From JBAYIE01 sp041665785 (GTDB lineage: Bacteria > Bacteroidota > Bacteroidia > UKL13-3): a stretch of 64,000 nt of DNA. The position numbers and the translations under genes are program-made. Below the pieces are notes generated by a model. The model was not told the DNA's origin, searched no databases, and saw only the letters and a program-made list of their open reading frames with translations. This document shows positions 50,184-59,848 of the stretch, in pieces. The number at the start of each line of letters is the position of its first letter. Position 1 is the first letter of the stretch. The stretch covers positions 1 to 64,000 of the forward strand of contig JBAYIE010000012.1 of assembly GCA_041665785.1 (NCBI GenBank), given 5' to 3'.

Positions 50184-52442
50184 TTATTCTTTTGATTGTG
50201 CGTCGACCACAGCAATGATGACCATGTTCACAATTTCCCGCACACTGCTTCCCAACTGTAGAATATGCGCCGATTTTTTCAATCCCAGCAAAACAGGACC
50301 GATTGCTTCAGCCGCACCCAATTCCTGCAATAATTTGTAGGCAATATTTCCTGCCGAAAGTTTAGGAAAAATAAGGGTATTTACCGGTTCACCCACCAAT
50401 TCGCTGAATGGAAAGTTCTCTTGTAACATTTTCTGATTGAGGGCTACATTGGCCTGAATATCTCCATCTACCACCATATAAGGGTATTCGTGCTTGAGTA
50501 TTTCGTGTGCCAATGCCATTTTACTGGGTGTATCACCCATGGCTGATCCGAAATTCGAATACGACAAAAGTGCGATGCGGGGTTGTATATTGAACTTCTT
50601 CACCGCATCGTAGGTCAGTTTCGTGATATCGACAATATCATCTACATCCGGATTGATATTGATGGTCGTATCGGAGAAGAAAAGTGTTCCCTTTTTACTC
50701 AACATCACATACATACCGGCTACTTTGCGAATGCCATCCTGTTTGCCAAAAATCTGCAAAGCAGGTTTAATCGTACTCGGATAATTTTTAGTCAGTCCGG
50801 TGATGATAGCATCCGCTTCACCCAATTCCACCATCATTGGTGCAAAATGGTGACGATCGCGCATGATTTTTCTCGCTTCATGCAGGGTCACTCCCTTGCG
50901 TTTCCGTTTCTCATAAAACCATTGGGCAAACTCCTCACGTTTGGCGTCTTCTTCCAATGGGTTGATGATGGGAATGCCTTCCAGATGAATATTATTTTCA
51001 GCAATGATGGCTTCAATTTTCTCCCGGTTACCCAATAAGATAGGATGCGCCATTCCTTCTTCTTTCACCAATTGTGCTGCCCGCAATATTTTATAATTAT
51101 CGGCTTCGGCAAATACAACACGTTTTGGATTTTGACGGGCTTTGCTTCCCAATACCCGGATGAAGTTGCTCTCCTGACCCATGCGCGTATTGAGTTCGTT
51201 TTTATACGCCTCCCAATCGGTAATCATTTTTCGCGCCACTCCTGAATCTATCGCTGCCTTGGCAACTGCCGGCGAAATGGTAGCAATCAGGCGTGGATCA
51301 AGTGCTTTGGGAATGATATAGGTTTTGCCGAATTGAATGCTTTTTTCGTTGTAAGCCAGGTTCACAATTTCGGGAACAGGTTCTTTGGCCAAAGCCGCTA
51401 AGGCTTTTACGGCAGCCAGTTTCATTTCTTCGTTGATTCGGCTTGCCCGTACATCCAGGGCACCACGGAAAATAAACGGAAAACCAAGAACATTGTTGAC
51501 CTGATTCGGATGATCGCTGCGACCGGTTGCAATGATAATATCTTTGCGTGATGCGATGGCATCGGCATACGAAATTTCAGGATCCGGATTTGCAAGAGCA
51601 AACAAAATGCAATCTTTGGCCATGCTGCGCACCATATCCTGCGAAACTATATTGCCTTTCGAAAGTCCCACAAAAACATCAGCACCTTTCATGGCTTCGG
51701 TGAGTGTGTTTAAATTTTTATTGGTAGCGTAAAATTGTTTGGTTGAATCGAGATTGGGCGAATCCAGACGGATTACTCCTTTGCTATCGCACATCACCAG
51801 GTTTTCTTTTTTAACTCCCAGACTCAAAAACACATTGGCACACGACATCGCAGATGCACCCGCACCATTGAATACCACTTTTACATTGGCTATTTTCTTG
51901 CGCACTACTTCCAGCGCATTTAACAAAGCCGCCCCTACGATAATCGCCGTTCCATGCTGATCATCGTGCATAATGGGTATATCCAGTTCTTCTTTGAGCC
52001 GGCGTTCAATCTCGAAACACTCCGGTGCTTTGATATCCTCGAGGTTAATGCCTCCAAAGGTTGGACTGATGGCTTTAACGGTACGAATAAATTCTTCGGT
52101 GTCTTTGGTGTTTACTTCTATATCGAATACGTCGATATCGGCGAATATTTTGAACAGAACGCCTTTGCCTTCCATTACAGGTTTTGAAGCCAGGGGTCCG
52201 ATATCGCCTAAACCGAGCACAGCTGTGCCGTTGGAAATAACAGCTACCAGATTTCCTTTAGCAGTGTATTTGTATACATCATCCGGATTTTCGGCAATAG
52301 CGAGGCAGGGTTCGGCCACGCCCGGCGAGTAAGCCAGACTCAGATCACGTTTGGTATTGGTAGGTTTGGTAGAAATAACAGCAATCTTACCGGGCCTTCC
52401 TTTGCTGTGATACTTGAGGGCATCGTCTTTTAAAGTCGACAT
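50184..52442 (-). CDS. maeB: NADP-dependent malic enzyme fused to a phosphotransacetylase-like domain
   Basis: 752 residues, the typical MaeB size. The N-terminal malic enzyme part (1-430) has LAYSPGVAEPCLAIA, MHDDQHGTAIIVGAALLNAL and the nucleotide-binding VVFNGAGASAMSCANVF; it converts malate to pyruvate and CO2. The C-terminal part (430-752) resembles phosphate acetyltransferase (KNYPSTIKPALQIFG, LSYSNFGSAMGDTPSKM) and in studied members regulates the enzyme through acetyl-CoA rather than catalysing transfer. It is probably an anaplerotic or NADPH-supplying enzyme. The zapA-linked coiled-coil gene follows after 4 nt. Confidence 0.95.
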   Translation of the reverse strand: MSTLKDDALKYHSKGRPGKIAVISTKPTNTKRDLSLAYSPGVAEPCLAIAENPDDVYKYTAKGNLVAVISNGTAVLGLGDIGPLASKPVMEGKGVLFKIFADIDVFDIEVNTKDTEEFIRTVKAISPTFGGINLEDIKAPECFEIERRLKEELDIPIMHDDQHGTAIIVGAALLNALEVVRKKIANVKVVFNGAGASAMSCANVFLSLGVKKENLVMCDSKGVIRLDSPNLDSTKQFYATNKNLNTLTEAMKGADVFVGLSKGNIVSQDMVRSMAKDCILFALANPDPEISYADAIASRKDIIIATGRSDHPNQVNNVLGFPFIFRGALDVRASRINEEMKLAAVKALAALAKEPVPEIVNLAYNEKSIQFGKTYIIPKALDPRLIATISPAVAKAAIDSGVARKMITDWEAYKNELNTRMGQESNFIRVLGSKARQNPKRVVFAEADNYKILRAAQLVKEEGMAHPILLGNREKIEAIIAENNIHLEGIPIINPLEEDAKREEFAQWFYEKRKRKGVTLHEARKIMRDRHHFAPMMVELGEADAIITGLTKNYPSTIKPALQIFGKQDGIRKVAGMYVMLSKKGTLFFSDTTININPDVDDIVDITKLTYDAVKKFNIQPRIALLSYSNFGSAMGDTPSKMALAHEILKHEYPYMVVDGDIQANVALNQKMLQENFPFSELVGEPVNTLIFPKLSAGNIAYKLLQELGAAEAIGPVLLGLKKSAHILQLGSSVREIVNMVIIAVVDAQSKE

Positions 52443-52545
52443 AAGCGCAAAAATTGAGATGCGAGTTTACGATAATATTCAGGTGCTTACAACCTCATAA
52501 TACCTAAGAGTTATCAGGAAGCCTGAGGCTGCGCGGGTTATGCCA

Positions 52546-53253
52546 TCAGAAATTGGGTGAGATCGACATTTCTGAATAATAATCGAGGATATAATTTACT
52601 GCATCCTCTGCCGTATCTACTACTTTAAATAAATGCAGATCGTCGGGTTTAACATTGTGTTCTTCGTTGCACATGGTGTTTTGAATCCAATGCAACAAAC
52701 CTTCCCAATATTTACTTCCAACCAAAACAACCGGGAAACGTGCAACCTTATGCGTTTGAATCAGGGTAAGCGCTTCAAACAACTCATCCATGGTTCCAAA
52801 ACCTCCGGGAAGAGCCACAAAACCCTGTGAGTATTTTACGAACATCACCTTTCGCACAAAGAAATAATCGAAATTGATGATCTTATCGTGATCGAGGTAT
52901 GCATTGTGAAATTGTTCAAACGGAAGTTCAATATTGAGCCCGACCGATTTGCCACCTGCTTCTTTGGCGCCTTTATTGGCAGCTTCCATTATTCCCAATC
53001 CACCACCGGTAATTACTCCGAAACCCGCAGCCACCAGCTTGGCCGCTATTTCTTCAGCCAGTTTGTAATAAGGATTTTCCGATTGCGTGCGTGCCGATCC
53101 GAAAATAGAAACGCAAGGACCGATACGGCTCATTTTTTCGAACCCATCCACAAATTCGGCCATGATTTTAAACGTCGCCCAACTGTCGGTTACTTTTATT
53201 TCCGGCCAGTTTTTACGCGCAAACGCTTTCCGTATTCTTTCTTCGTCACTCAT
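52546..53253 (-). CDS. LOG-family protein (TIGR00730, Rossmann fold)
   Basis: 235 residues. The LOG signature is present: GGGLGIMEAANKGAKEAGG and PGGFGTMDELFE (PGGxGTxxE). Some members are cytokinin-type nucleoside 5'-monophosphate phosphoribohydrolases that remove ribose 5-phosphate from N6-modified adenine nucleotides; in bacteria many have pyrimidine or purine nucleotide 5'-monophosphate nucleosidase activity. Which applies here is unknown. It lies 23 bp downstream of the YqeY-like gene. Confidence 0.9.
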   Translation of the reverse strand: MSDEERIRKAFARKNWPEIKVTDSWATFKIMAEFVDGFEKMSRIGPCVSIFGSARTQSENPYYKLAEEIAAKLVAAGFGVITGGGLGIMEAANKGAKEAGGKSVGLNIELPFEQFHNAYLDHDKIINFDYFFVRKVMFVKYSQGFVALPGGFGTMDELFEALTLIQTHKVARFPVVLVGSKYWEGLLHWIQNTMCNEEHNVKPDDLHLFKVVDTAEDAVNYILDYYSEMSISPNF

Positions 53254-53276
53254 AATATGGTGTTCCTCAACTGCAA

Positions 53277-53732
53277 TTAACCCAACAATTGTTTCAATAC
53301 AGCAGAGATTACTTTACCATCTGCTTTTCCCGCCAATGCTTTCATCGCCAAAGGCATCATTTTTCCGAAATCTGCCGCGCCTGTTGCGCCGTTTTCTGTC
53401 AACAGGTTTTGCAATATTGATTTGATTTCCGCTTCATCCATTTGTTTAGGAAGATACCGTTCGATTACCGTCAATTCCTCCGCTTCTGTTTGTGCCAGAT
53501 CAACCCGTCCGTTTTGTGTATAAATATCAAACGACTCTTTGCGTTGCTTGGCTAATTTCTGAAATACTTTGATGGCTTGTTCATCGCTTACTTTTCCATC
53601 TGCGCTGGCACCTTTGTCGGTAGCTGCCAGAAGCAATGCCGATTTTAATCCGCGCAATGCGCGCAGGCTTATTTCATCGCGTGATTTCATGGCCGCAATT
53701 ACATCGGCATTCACCTGATCTTGTAAACTCAT
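53277..53732 (-). CDS. YqeY-like (GatB-tail) protein
   Basis: 151 residues from ATG 53732, giving the usual MSLQDQVNADVIAAMKSRDE start; ATG 53738 is 2 codons upstream. The family shares the helical tail domain of GatB, the tRNA-amidotransferase subunit, and may bind tRNA. Typical features are SLRALRGLKSALL, KQRKESFDIY and YLPKQMDEAEIKSIL, then the FGKMMPLAMKALAGKADGKVISAVLKQLL end. Role uncertain. Confidence 0.9.
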   Translation of the reverse strand: MSLQDQVNADVIAAMKSRDEISLRALRGLKSALLLAATDKGASADGKVSDEQAIKVFQKLAKQRKESFDIYTQNGRVDLAQTEAEELTVIERYLPKQMDEAEIKSILQNLLTENGATGAADFGKMMPLAMKALAGKADGKVISAVLKQLLG

Positions 53733-53954
53733 ATGCATCTGATATTAATAATTAACATTTTCTGATTTTTTTGGGCGTTCATTTTGCTCAATTTCTACCT
53801 CTCGTTCCATATATAACTTTTGATGTTGCGTGTCTGTTTATCCATGTTGTATGCAGTTTAATTCAAAATTGGAACAAACTACATACCAACGAAAATCTTC
53901 CTTTTGAAAATTGATTTTCATTCAAATCCACGGGAAAGTGCATCTAAAAGTAAA

Positions 53955-54746
53955 TTACTTTTTCCTGGAAACAAATTTCGCATTTCTTCCCAAAAACAGG
54001 TTAAAGGTATCGCTTCGCAAACCAAGGCGCAAAGTCTCGAGAGGTATTACGTCGTTGGGTGCAATATTTCCTAAGCTCACATTGGCACTTACGAGTTGTA
54101 TGAAATAGGTTTGTTGTGCTTTGAGTGGAGCTTCCCAGATTATTTTCTCTTCCGGAATTTTGGTCAGAATTTCTTGCACCAAACCTTCGCGCACTTCGCC
54201 GCTGGAACGGTAAACACCCACATTTCCGGCTTCCCGTGCTTCGGCTATCACTTTCCATGCACCTGCTTTGAGTTCGCTTTGCATGAGTTCGATCCATTGA
54301 TACGGAGGGATAATTTTCTCCACGTCTTTGCTTCCTACTTCACTGAGCACTGTTACATGCTTACTCAGTTTCTGAATATATTCAAGTTTGATATCATGTG
54401 GCATGTCGATTGAGCCATCCGATACTTCTGCATGTTCCAGCTTAAACCGGTCGAGCAGTTTCAGAAAATCGTCGAACTGATTACGCACAATAAATGCTTC
54501 GAACAAGGTTCCGCCGAAATACGTTTTCACTTTCGCCTCTCTGTATAAAGCCAGTTTCTGTTCGAGGTTTTGGGTAACATAAGCAGTACCAAAACCCAAT
54601 TTTACCAAATCTACATGATTGCTGCAAACGGAAAGGAAATTGTCAACTTCAATAATCCCAAGGCCTTTATCCATCACCATGGTAAGCCCGCTTTCCCTGG
54701 GTTTAGCAGTCCGCTCAGGGATCTGCTTCAACTTAAAATTCTTCAT
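53955..54746 (-). CDS. comA: Phosphosulfolactate synthase (ComA family)
   Basis: 263 residues. The ComA family joins sulfite and phosphoenolpyruvate to give phosphosulfolactate, the first step of coenzyme M synthesis in methanogens. Motifs typical of the family are SGLTMVMDKGLG, DLVKLGFGTAY, VKTYFGGTLFEAF, EVSDGSIDMP, SEVGSKD and WEAPLKAQQTYFI. Length agrees. Homologs occur in many Bacteroidota, where coenzyme M is not known; the product may feed sulfolactate or another sulfonate. It overlaps the start of the downstream frame by 4 nt with the TPR gene upstream, so it is translationally coupled to it. Confidence 0.85.
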   Translation of the reverse strand: MKNFKLKQIPERTAKPRESGLTMVMDKGLGIIEVDNFLSVCSNHVDLVKLGFGTAYVTQNLEQKLALYREAKVKTYFGGTLFEAFIVRNQFDDFLKLLDRFKLEHAEVSDGSIDMPHDIKLEYIQKLSKHVTVLSEVGSKDVEKIIPPYQWIELMQSELKAGAWKVIAEAREAGNVGVYRSSGEVREGLVQEILTKIPEEKIIWEAPLKAQQTYFIQLVSANVSLGNIAPNDVIPLETLRLGLRSDTFNLFLGRNAKFVSRKK

Positions 54747-56149
54747 TCTTTATTTTTGTACAGTTCTATTAAATTTACAATTTCTGATTGTTCTTTCAGC
54801 AATGGCGTAACTTCAAACATCAGGAAATGATCGTCGAAATTCAACGTCAGTGCAGCTTCCAGATGTTGTTGAGCTTGTGCTTTCAAACCCAGTTCATATA
54901 AATAACACACCAACCGGTAATGGTATTGATGACAGGCCGGCTCAACTTTTACTGCTTCCATCAGCAACTCTACCGCAGTTTCTTTTTGCCCCTCCGAAAA
55001 CAAAATCAGCGACCAGTCGAGCCAGGCTTCCATATCTATGGGATCCAACTCAATGAGTTTGCGGTAAAGTTCTTCCGCTTCTTCCAGGTTTCCCATGCGG
55101 TATTCGAGTTCGGCGAGGGCAATAAGGTATTCGGTATTTTCCGGTTCAAGCAAAACCGCGCGTTTGTAATGATTCAGGGCTTCTTTGTTGTGGCCTTCTT
55201 TATCATAAGTTAACCCGATACCAAACCAGGCTTCTGCAATATTGGGATTGAGTTTAGTTACTTTGCGGTAATAATCGCGCGACAGATTGTTGTTGTTCAT
55301 CCGCTCGTAACAACCGGCCATATTGCAATAAGTGATGGAATCGGGGCCTTCTTTGTCAAGTACAATCTGATATTCGGTCAGCGCTTTTTCGTATTCACCC
55401 AATTCAACCAATTCGTTGGCTTTGTTAAACCGGGCCACCACATAGTCATCTTCAATAACCAGACAATAATCAAATGCATCGATGGCTTCCTTACGCAAAC
55501 CCATTTTACTATAGGCAACACCCAGATTATACCAGGCGTTGGATGAATACGGATCGGCATCAATCAGTTTTTGGTAAATTGCCGCACTTTCTTCAAACCG
55601 GCCCAACAAATCCTGGCAATTGGCCAATTCATAATACGCTTGTTCAGCCTCCGGATTTTCTTCTATAATCTGTTCGAATTTTTCCAGCGCTTTGGAATAC
55701 AAATCACAATCCTGATAAACGTAGGCAATTTCAAAAAGCATGTTGATCCGTTCATCGGAATTGAGCAATGCACGCTCAAAACATTCTTCTGCTTCTTCAA
55801 ACGATTCGGTATTCAACAACAGTTCCCCTTTGATCAGCATCAAATCGGGATTGAACGGTTCATACAACTCAGCTTTTTCTACGATTTCCAATGCCTCATC
55901 GTATTTTTCGAGCGCGCCAAATACCTCAGCCTTTTGAATCATGAAGGAGGTATAAGAAGGATATAAATCTTCGGCATAGTAAATAACTTCCAATGCCTTT
56001 TTGGGTTTATCCTTCAATAAATAAAATTCAATAATGGCTTCGAGGGTTTCCGGATCAAAGTAGTCGTTACCCTTATTCCGGATCATCTTCTCGTAACGCT
56101 GCACATTGGAAGTCGTTTCCTCGTCTAAAAAATCATCTGCATCCATCAT
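54743..56149 (-). CDS. Large TPR protein
   Basis: 468 residues, about ten tetratricopeptide units (for example AWYNLGVAYSKMGLRKEAIDAFDYCL and AWFGIGLTYDKEGHNKEALNHYKRAVLLEPEN), with no signal peptide or membrane segment. It should act as a cytoplasmic scaffold. A -7-like TACCTTTG lies upstream on the minus strand at 56254-56247. It is coupled to the ComA-like gene by a 4-nt overlap; why a TPR scaffold and this enzyme are linked is unclear. Confidence 0.9.
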   Translation of the reverse strand: MMDADDFLDEETTSNVQRYEKMIRNKGNDYFDPETLEAIIEFYLLKDKPKKALEVIYYAEDLYPSYTSFMIQKAEVFGALEKYDEALEIVEKAELYEPFNPDLMLIKGELLLNTESFEEAEECFERALLNSDERINMLFEIAYVYQDCDLYSKALEKFEQIIEENPEAEQAYYELANCQDLLGRFEESAAIYQKLIDADPYSSNAWYNLGVAYSKMGLRKEAIDAFDYCLVIEDDYVVARFNKANELVELGEYEKALTEYQIVLDKEGPDSITYCNMAGCYERMNNNNLSRDYYRKVTKLNPNIAEAWFGIGLTYDKEGHNKEALNHYKRAVLLEPENTEYLIALAELEYRMGNLEEAEELYRKLIELDPIDMEAWLDWSLILFSEGQKETAVELLMEAVKVEPACHQYHYRLVCYLYELGLKAQAQQHLEAALTLNFDDHFLMFEVTPLLKEQSEIVNLIELYKNKE

Positions 56150-56388
56150 ACGCTATCCTTAATGGTATAAACGAATTTTAATATAAAAAACTGGTTAGTG
56201 TTAAAAAGCAATTCACATATGTGCAAAAACCTGTCCATACCAGCAACAAAGGTAGGCAATTTTCGTCCATTTACAGCAGTTCGTCAGAACTGTGGACGCT
56301 GAGAATCAGAGCAAATGAATGAAACCGTTTTTTATTTCTATGCAATGGCCTAGATTCTATTTTGACTCCCCATCTAAAACCCCACATT

Positions 56389-57912
56389 ATGAAAAAAGTT
56401 TTTATCGCTTTGAGCAGTATTTTGTGTTTATCCATATCCCTTTGTGGTCAGACAGTGCAATTGGATGCCAACAATGTGAGAGCCTTAATTCCGTCTAATC
56501 CAATCCTGTTTTGGACCGGGAGCGGAAGTCCGGTATTTAATGTCCCGAAATCGGGAACCAAAAATCCTGTTTTCACATCCACCCTTTGGGTTGGCGGAAT
56601 GAGTAATTCTAACCTTTACCTCGCAGCTGAAACATACAGGCAAAATGGCAATAAGGATTTTCAATCCGGCCCTGTTTCAACCGCAACACTGAACCCTGCC
56701 GGATGGGCTGTAGTAAAAGTTGATAAGTCCATTGTGGATGCCTATAAAACCGACAGCACACTTTGGTTGAATCCACCTGCGGTATTTTTGAATTGGCCGG
56801 CACACGGTGATTCAGCATCACAGGAAGCAAAAAATCTTGCCCCTTTCGTAAATGTTGGCGGAGATCCTGAAAAGTATGAACCGCAATTCGGGGATTATCC
56901 GGCCATCAAAGGCGATCAGTGTACGTATTATATCTTCAACGATAACCTGACACATACCGAAAGTCAGGGCAATAGCCTGGGAATTGAGGTACACCGCATG
57001 GTTTATGAAATTTCAGATACGGTTAATTCATTTCTGAACAATACGGTATTTGTTGAATACAAATTGTTTAACCGGTCGGATCGCAATTATGATTCCTTGT
57101 GGATTACTGCATACAGCGACTTTGATCTGGGAAATTTTAATGATGATTATATTGGTACAGACAGTGCACTGAACATGACCTATGTTTACAATGGACTGGC
57201 AAGCGATGACGGACCCAATGGCTATGGGGCAAATCCACCTGCTGCAGGAATGGTTTTACTCAATCATCCGTTGACTTCAAGCATGTTTTATACCAACGAT
57301 AATACCAACACGGGTAACCCCGCTTCAACTACAGAATACTGGAATTATATGAATGGTCGCTGGAGAGATGGAACTGCATTAACCTATGGCGACTCAGGGA
57401 ATACCGGTTCTTCGAGGGCATATTTTGCCTTTTCCGGAAATCCGTGCGACAGCAGTGGCTGGTCGGAACGGGCAGTGGGTATGACTCCCGGAGATCGACG
57501 CATTTTGGGTACAACCCTGTTCAGGAATGTATATGCCGGTAACGATGTATCTGTGGTATTGGCTTATGTATATGCGCAAGACATCGGATTCGATGCCAGT
57601 TTATGCAAATTGAAAACAGAAGCACTTGCACTTACCAATTGGTATAAGCAACAACCGCAAACAGGTTTAGTAGAACAAAATCAACTAACGAATTTGTTTC
57701 AGGTATACCCCAACCCAAGTGCGGGAATGTTTCAGCTGGATATGTTGCAAGGTTCACTTTCCATCACAGTTTTTGATATTGCCGGTAAAGTTTTGCTGAC
57801 TAAAAAAACGGATACTCAACACATGCAATTGGAGATACCTCAGGCAGGTATGTACTGGATTCTTGCCGAAAATGAAAAAGGAAAGCAAGTGCGTAAGGTC
57901 GTAGTGTACTAA
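56389..57912 (+). CDS. T9SS type A cargo protein
   Basis: 507 residues from ATG 56389 (MKKVFIALSS); an earlier ATG at 56362 lacks a signal peptide start. The signal peptide ends near SISLCGQ. The middle region is a large beta-rich domain with no recognised enzymatic motif (WTGSGSPVFNVPKSG, VFVEYKLFNRSDRNYDSLWITAYSDFDLGNFNDDYIG). The C-terminal about 75 residues are a type A sorting domain (LFQVYPNPSAGMFQLDM, ITVFDIAGKVLL, GMYWILAENEKGKQVRKVVV), which directs type IX export and cleavage. It stands alone. Confidence 0.9.
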   Translation: MKKVFIALSSILCLSISLCGQTVQLDANNVRALIPSNPILFWTGSGSPVFNVPKSGTKNPVFTSTLWVGGMSNSNLYLAAETYRQNGNKDFQSGPVSTATLNPAGWAVVKVDKSIVDAYKTDSTLWLNPPAVFLNWPAHGDSASQEAKNLAPFVNVGGDPEKYEPQFGDYPAIKGDQCTYYIFNDNLTHTESQGNSLGIEVHRMVYEISDTVNSFLNNTVFVEYKLFNRSDRNYDSLWITAYSDFDLGNFNDDYIGTDSALNMTYVYNGLASDDGPNGYGANPPAAGMVLLNHPLTSSMFYTNDNTNTGNPASTTEYWNYMNGRWRDGTALTYGDSGNTGSSRAYFAFSGNPCDSSGWSERAVGMTPGDRRILGTTLFRNVYAGNDVSVVLAYVYAQDIGFDASLCKLKTEALALTNWYKQQPQTGLVEQNQLTNLFQVYPNPSAGMFQLDMLQGSLSITVFDIAGKVLLTKKTDTQHMQLEIPQAGMYWILAENEKGKQVRKVVVY

Positions 57913-57913
57913 C

Positions 57914-58654
57914 TCAGGGGAGTAAATAAAAATCCCCGGTATTGTAATTCAAAGCTTCCTCAGGATTCATCACAATGAGCTTACCCTCGTTGAGACGCGC
58001 GATCTTATAATTTTCGCTGCTAAATAAATCAAAGAGTATGCGCCGGTTTTCAAGGGTTGAAATTTCAACCTGAATTAACGGCCTGAACCGGTGAATGGTT
58101 TGCATCAGGTGAGGAAACAAATGCACTTCATATCCTTCCACATCGCATTTGATGAAATCGAGCTGTTGGAGGTTGGCAAATAATTTATCCGGAACCTGCA
58201 AAGGCACTTTGTAGGTGCGCATTCCTGCCGTCTCCGAAGCATCGAGTACACGTGTTAAACCATGCCTTACCACACCCTGAATCACCGGTGTGCCCATAAT
58301 CACTTCGCCATCGGTTCCACCCAATGCGGTTTGATGCAACGTGATGTTTCCGATGCCAAATCGTTTTGTATTCGCGGCGAATATTTCTGCAAACAAGGAT
58401 ACCGGTTCAACCGCATAAATATGTCCCGACGGACCAGCGTATTTCGACATGAATGAAGAGTAGTATCCCACATTGGCTCCAATATCAATGCATACAAAAC
58501 CCGGTTTGATCAATTGACTCAGATGAAACAATTCGGGATATTTTTTGCGTAAGAAGCCAGCGAAAACCAACCGTAAATAAATATGACTTACCAATCGGAG
58601 ATACTGCGGAAAACCAAGAATTCGAATGAGCAGGGATCTTATTATTTTTTCCAT
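57914..58654 (-). CDS. FkbM-family methyltransferase
   Basis: 246 residues. The class I SAM-binding fold is visible: CIDIGANVGYYSSFMSKYAG (motif I), IYAVEPVSLFAEIFAAN, and DFIKCDVEGYEVHLFPHL, the FkbM signature. FkbM-type enzymes methylate hydroxyls of sugars, lipids or natural products; the substrate is unknown. It starts one base inside the DUF4834 stop (TAATG), so it is translationally coupled to that gene. It ends 1 nt past the convergent T9SS gene. Confidence 0.9.
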   Translation of the reverse strand: MEKIIRSLLIRILGFPQYLRLVSHIYLRLVFAGFLRKKYPELFHLSQLIKPGFVCIDIGANVGYYSSFMSKYAGPSGHIYAVEPVSLFAEIFAANTKRFGIGNITLHQTALGGTDGEVIMGTPVIQGVVRHGLTRVLDASETAGMRTYKVPLQVPDKLFANLQQLDFIKCDVEGYEVHLFPHLMQTIHRFRPLIQVEISTLENRRILFDLFSSENYKIARLNEGKLIVMNPEEALNYNTGDFYLLP

Positions 58655-58887
58655 TATTCTACTTCTTCGTATTCTACGTAGTCTCCCAGATTTTTATCAT
58701 TGCCTTCTTTCTTTTGCTGCACCGGATGCACCTTAACTTTACCTTCATCATGGGTTTCCTGTTTGTGTGTATGGTGGTGTGTGTGAAACTGATAAACCTG
58801 CTTTTTCACAGTAATTCCAAACAAACGTCCGAATACAAAGCGGACCAAAAAATAAATCAGAAAGAGGTAGATTAGAAACTTTAACAT
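58654..58887 (-). CDS. DUF4834 family small membrane protein
   Basis: 77 residues. A hydrophobic N-terminus (MLKFLIYLFLIYFLVRFVFGRLFG) is a single membrane segment, followed by a His/Lys-rich polar tail (HTHHHTHKQETHDEGKVKVHP) ending in GDYVEYEEVE. The length, membrane segment and final DYVEYEEV match DUF4834, a Bacteroidota-specific family of unknown function. A -7-like TATCTTTG lies at 58912-58905. The histidine-rich tail could bind metals; that is speculation. Confidence 0.85.
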   Translation of the reverse strand: MLKFLIYLFLIYFLVRFVFGRLFGITVKKQVYQFHTHHHTHKQETHDEGKVKVHPVQQKKEGNDKNLGDYVEYEEVE

Positions 58888-58927
58888 GCGTTCAGCTAAA
58901 ATACAAAGATAGGCAAATTTGGGAAGC

Positions 58928-59752
58928 TTAAAGTGCCAGGTGTTTTGACTTTACCTCGCTGCCATAAAAGATCCGGGAGTGCGTATCGAAATTTTCGGGA
59001 TCATCGGTTGTGAGAAAATCAACCCTGCCGCTACGCGAACAAGCCACATCGCAATCGGGATGCCGAAGCAAATAATCTTTCAGGCTTTTGGCTACAATAG
59101 GTCCCTGACTTAAAATAGTAATATGCGGCGGAACCTGTTTCCGGATTTGATCGATCAGAATGGGGTAATGCGTGCAACCCAGAATGAGCGTGTCGATGGA
59201 AGGCGATTGACGAAACATTTCGTCGAGGTATTTTTTTATAAAATAATCCGCGCCCGGATTGTTGTATTCGTTATTTTCGATTAAAGGCACCCACATCGGG
59301 CAAGCTTGCTGATAAACTTTGATATCGGGAAAATACTTTTCAATCTCAAGTATATAAGATCCCGAGTTTACCGTTCCGCTTGTACCTAAAACCCCTACAT
59401 GCCTGGTTTTGGTATAGTTTCCAATAATCTCAGTGGTTGGTCGTATCACTCCTAAAACGCGTAACCCTTTTTCCATCAGTGGGAGATCTTTCTGTTGAAT
59501 GGTACGTAAGGCTTTTGCAGAAGCTGTATTGCAGGCCAGCACTACCAATCGGCAGCCCTGCTCAAACAAGCGATTGACACATTGCAGGGTATATTCGTGA
59601 ACCGTATCGAAAGAGCGGTTTCCATAAGGCGCACGCGCATTGTCGCCGAGGTACAAAAAATCGTATTCCGGCATTTCCTGTACCAACTCCCGCAAAATGG
59701 TGAGTCCGCCATAACCTGAATCAAACACGCCAATAGGCCCTTGCTTCGTCAT
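58928..59752 (-). CDS. murI: Glutamate racemase
   Basis: 274 residues. The two catalytic cysteines are Cys74 (LACNTASAKA) and Cys193 (LGCTHYPIL), with the N-terminal GVFDSGYGGLT and GDNARAPYG motifs. The enzyme supplies D-glutamate for peptidoglycan. Its 3' end is 40 bp from DUF4834, which appears to have its own -7 element in the gap. It is divergent from the secreted protein at 59849. Confidence 0.95.
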   Translation of the reverse strand: MTKQGPIGVFDSGYGGLTILRELVQEMPEYDFLYLGDNARAPYGNRSFDTVHEYTLQCVNRLFEQGCRLVVLACNTASAKALRTIQQKDLPLMEKGLRVLGVIRPTTEIIGNYTKTRHVGVLGTSGTVNSGSYILEIEKYFPDIKVYQQACPMWVPLIENNEYNNPGADYFIKKYLDEMFRQSPSIDTLILGCTHYPILIDQIRKQVPPHITILSQGPIVAKSLKDYLLRHPDCDVACSRSGRVDFLTTDDPENFDTHSRIFYGSEVKSKHLAL

Positions 59753-59848
59753 GGTACGAGATTACGGATTTTTTTTGAATGCCATTAATTCGATATGCAA
59801 TTTGAACCTTTTTGCGTTTGATCCGTATAATGTTAAAATTTACACCAC

